Source: Sphingobacterium puteale
GTDB lineage: Bacteria; Bacteroidota; Bacteroidia; Sphingobacteriales; Sphingobacteriaceae
Length of the DNA: 64,000 nt
Assembly (NCBI RefSeq): GCF_003627955.1
Contig: NZ_RBWS01000009.1
Coordinates: 186,001 to 250,000, forward strand
Direction of reading: 5' to 3'
Positions 63,518-64,000 of the stretch are shown here, piece after piece. How positions within the stretch are numbered: position 1 is the first letter of the stretch; the number at the start of each line of letters is the position of its first letter. The position numbers and the translations under genes were made by a program. The notes under the pieces were generated by a model, which saw only the letters and a list, made by a program, of their open reading frames with translations, was not told where the DNA came from and did no database searches.

Positions 63518-64000
63518 ATGACAAAATACTTTATCATAATAATCACTTTTTGCTCGATACTTAGCGCTCGTGGACAAACGACAAAAGACAATTTAACGGT
63601 CGGACTGACAATTGACCCAAATATTAAGACGGAAGTAGAGAAAAATATCACTATAAGCGAATTTGGCGCTAGACAAGACAAGATTTTAATTTACAATAAC
63701 CGTATGTTGCTTGACTTCTACGAAGACGACAAGTTAAGTAGCTCACTCAAAGAGCAAGACAATAAAAGCACAGTTTTTAAATCATTTTACTATTGGCAAG
63801 GCGATACATTGGGCATAGATGGTGCATTTGGACTTTTCGGGGGAACAGGCTTTTCAATTAAAATGGTTAAAGGCAAGGCAACACTTTATCACATGCTGGC
63901 ATCGGACAACTTCCCTTCTTACGCATACAACCAAAAGGACAGTTTGATTTTTCGACTTGAAGTGCCGTGCACAGACACAAAAATCATTCTATCAGAAATT
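63518..64000 (+). CDS. Secreted hypothetical protein (5' part)
   Basis: The frame runs from an ATG at 63518 to the window end, 161 codons without a stop. It begins with a signal peptide (KYFIIIITFCSILSARGQ). The mature part has NLTVGLTIDPNIKTEVEKN and DGAFGLFGGTGFSIKMVKG, a beta-rich secreted protein. I do not recognise a family. The 3' end lies beyond the window. Confidence 0.65.
   Translation, partial: MTKYFIIIITFCSILSARGQTTKDNLTVGLTIDPNIKTEVEKNITISEFGARQDKILIYNNRMLLDFYEDDKLSSSLKEQDNKSTVFKSFYYWQGDTLGIDGAFGLFGGTGFSIKMVKGKATLYHMLASDNFPSYAYNQKDSLIFRLEVPCTDTKIILSEI

Noticed and set aside
1..64000. tRNA, rRNA and CRISPR arrays
   Set aside because: No cloverleaf, rRNA-like block or regularly spaced direct repeats with spacers were recognised on reading the intergenic regions.

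Overview
The window looks like chromosome from a member of the Bacteroidota, most likely the Sphingobacteriaceae (Sphingobacterium-like). The evidence is a SusC/SusD pair, a five-helix type succinate dehydrogenase/fumarate reductase, a DUF6807 (PmoA-like) protein beside a Tat-exported Gfo/Idh/MocA oxidoreductase, several -7 boxes of the TAnnTTTG type and few strong Shine-Dalgarno sequences. The genus is inferred from general features, not from a database match.

Region 1 (1-39.3 kb) is ordinary, mostly metabolic chromosome. It opens with the end of an RND efflux operon (adaptor, AcrB-like pump, outer membrane factor). A Bax-inhibitor-1 family protein, an AhpD-like protein, a VOC protein, a secreted glutaminase and a GHL10-type glycosidase follow. 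Five tightly spaced genes then link an outer membrane porin, a DASS dicarboxylate carrier and a complete SdhCAB/FrdCAB complex (9,976-15,950). After these come a lipoprotein polysaccharide deacetylase, a SusC/SusD nutrient uptake pair, and a FadR-type regulator that appears to control itself and a Fsr-like MFS pump through a shared palindrome. Next are a zeta-toxin-like P-loop kinase with a small upstream partner, the oxidoreductase/DUF6807 pair, an XRE-pentapeptide repeat protein preceded by three helically phased repeats, an M14 carboxypeptidase, two AraC regulators, an MFS pump, a quinone-reductase-like flavoprotein, a cold shock protein, a fatty acid desaturase and a DUF1508 protein.

Region 2 (39.3-64 kb) is visibly more AT-rich and has an accessory character. 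It carries many single, unrelated small genes of the kind known as immunity proteins of polymorphic toxins: three LRR proteins, an ankyrin protein, a SUFU-domain protein, a SMI1/KNR4 protein, a DUF4241 lipoprotein, a DUF416-like protein and several unrecognised ones. No toxin gene is visible. Between them lie gene fossils: the tail of a second ankyrin gene, a collapsed second copy of the 48.9-51.1 kb block, a decayed YbjQ-like gene, the first codons of an IS3-type orfA, the head of a MacB-like permease with a still recognisable sigma-54 promoter, and a piece of a probable tyrosine recombinase. A complete EmrAB-TolC type efflux cassette with its own AraC regulator (43.1-48.2 kb) is embedded in this island, as are an SMP-30/gluconolactonase, a nucleotidyltransferase and a secreted HExxH metallopeptidase. 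The window ends inside a secreted protein of unknown function.

No rRNA, tRNA, CRISPR array or complete insertion sequence was recognised.
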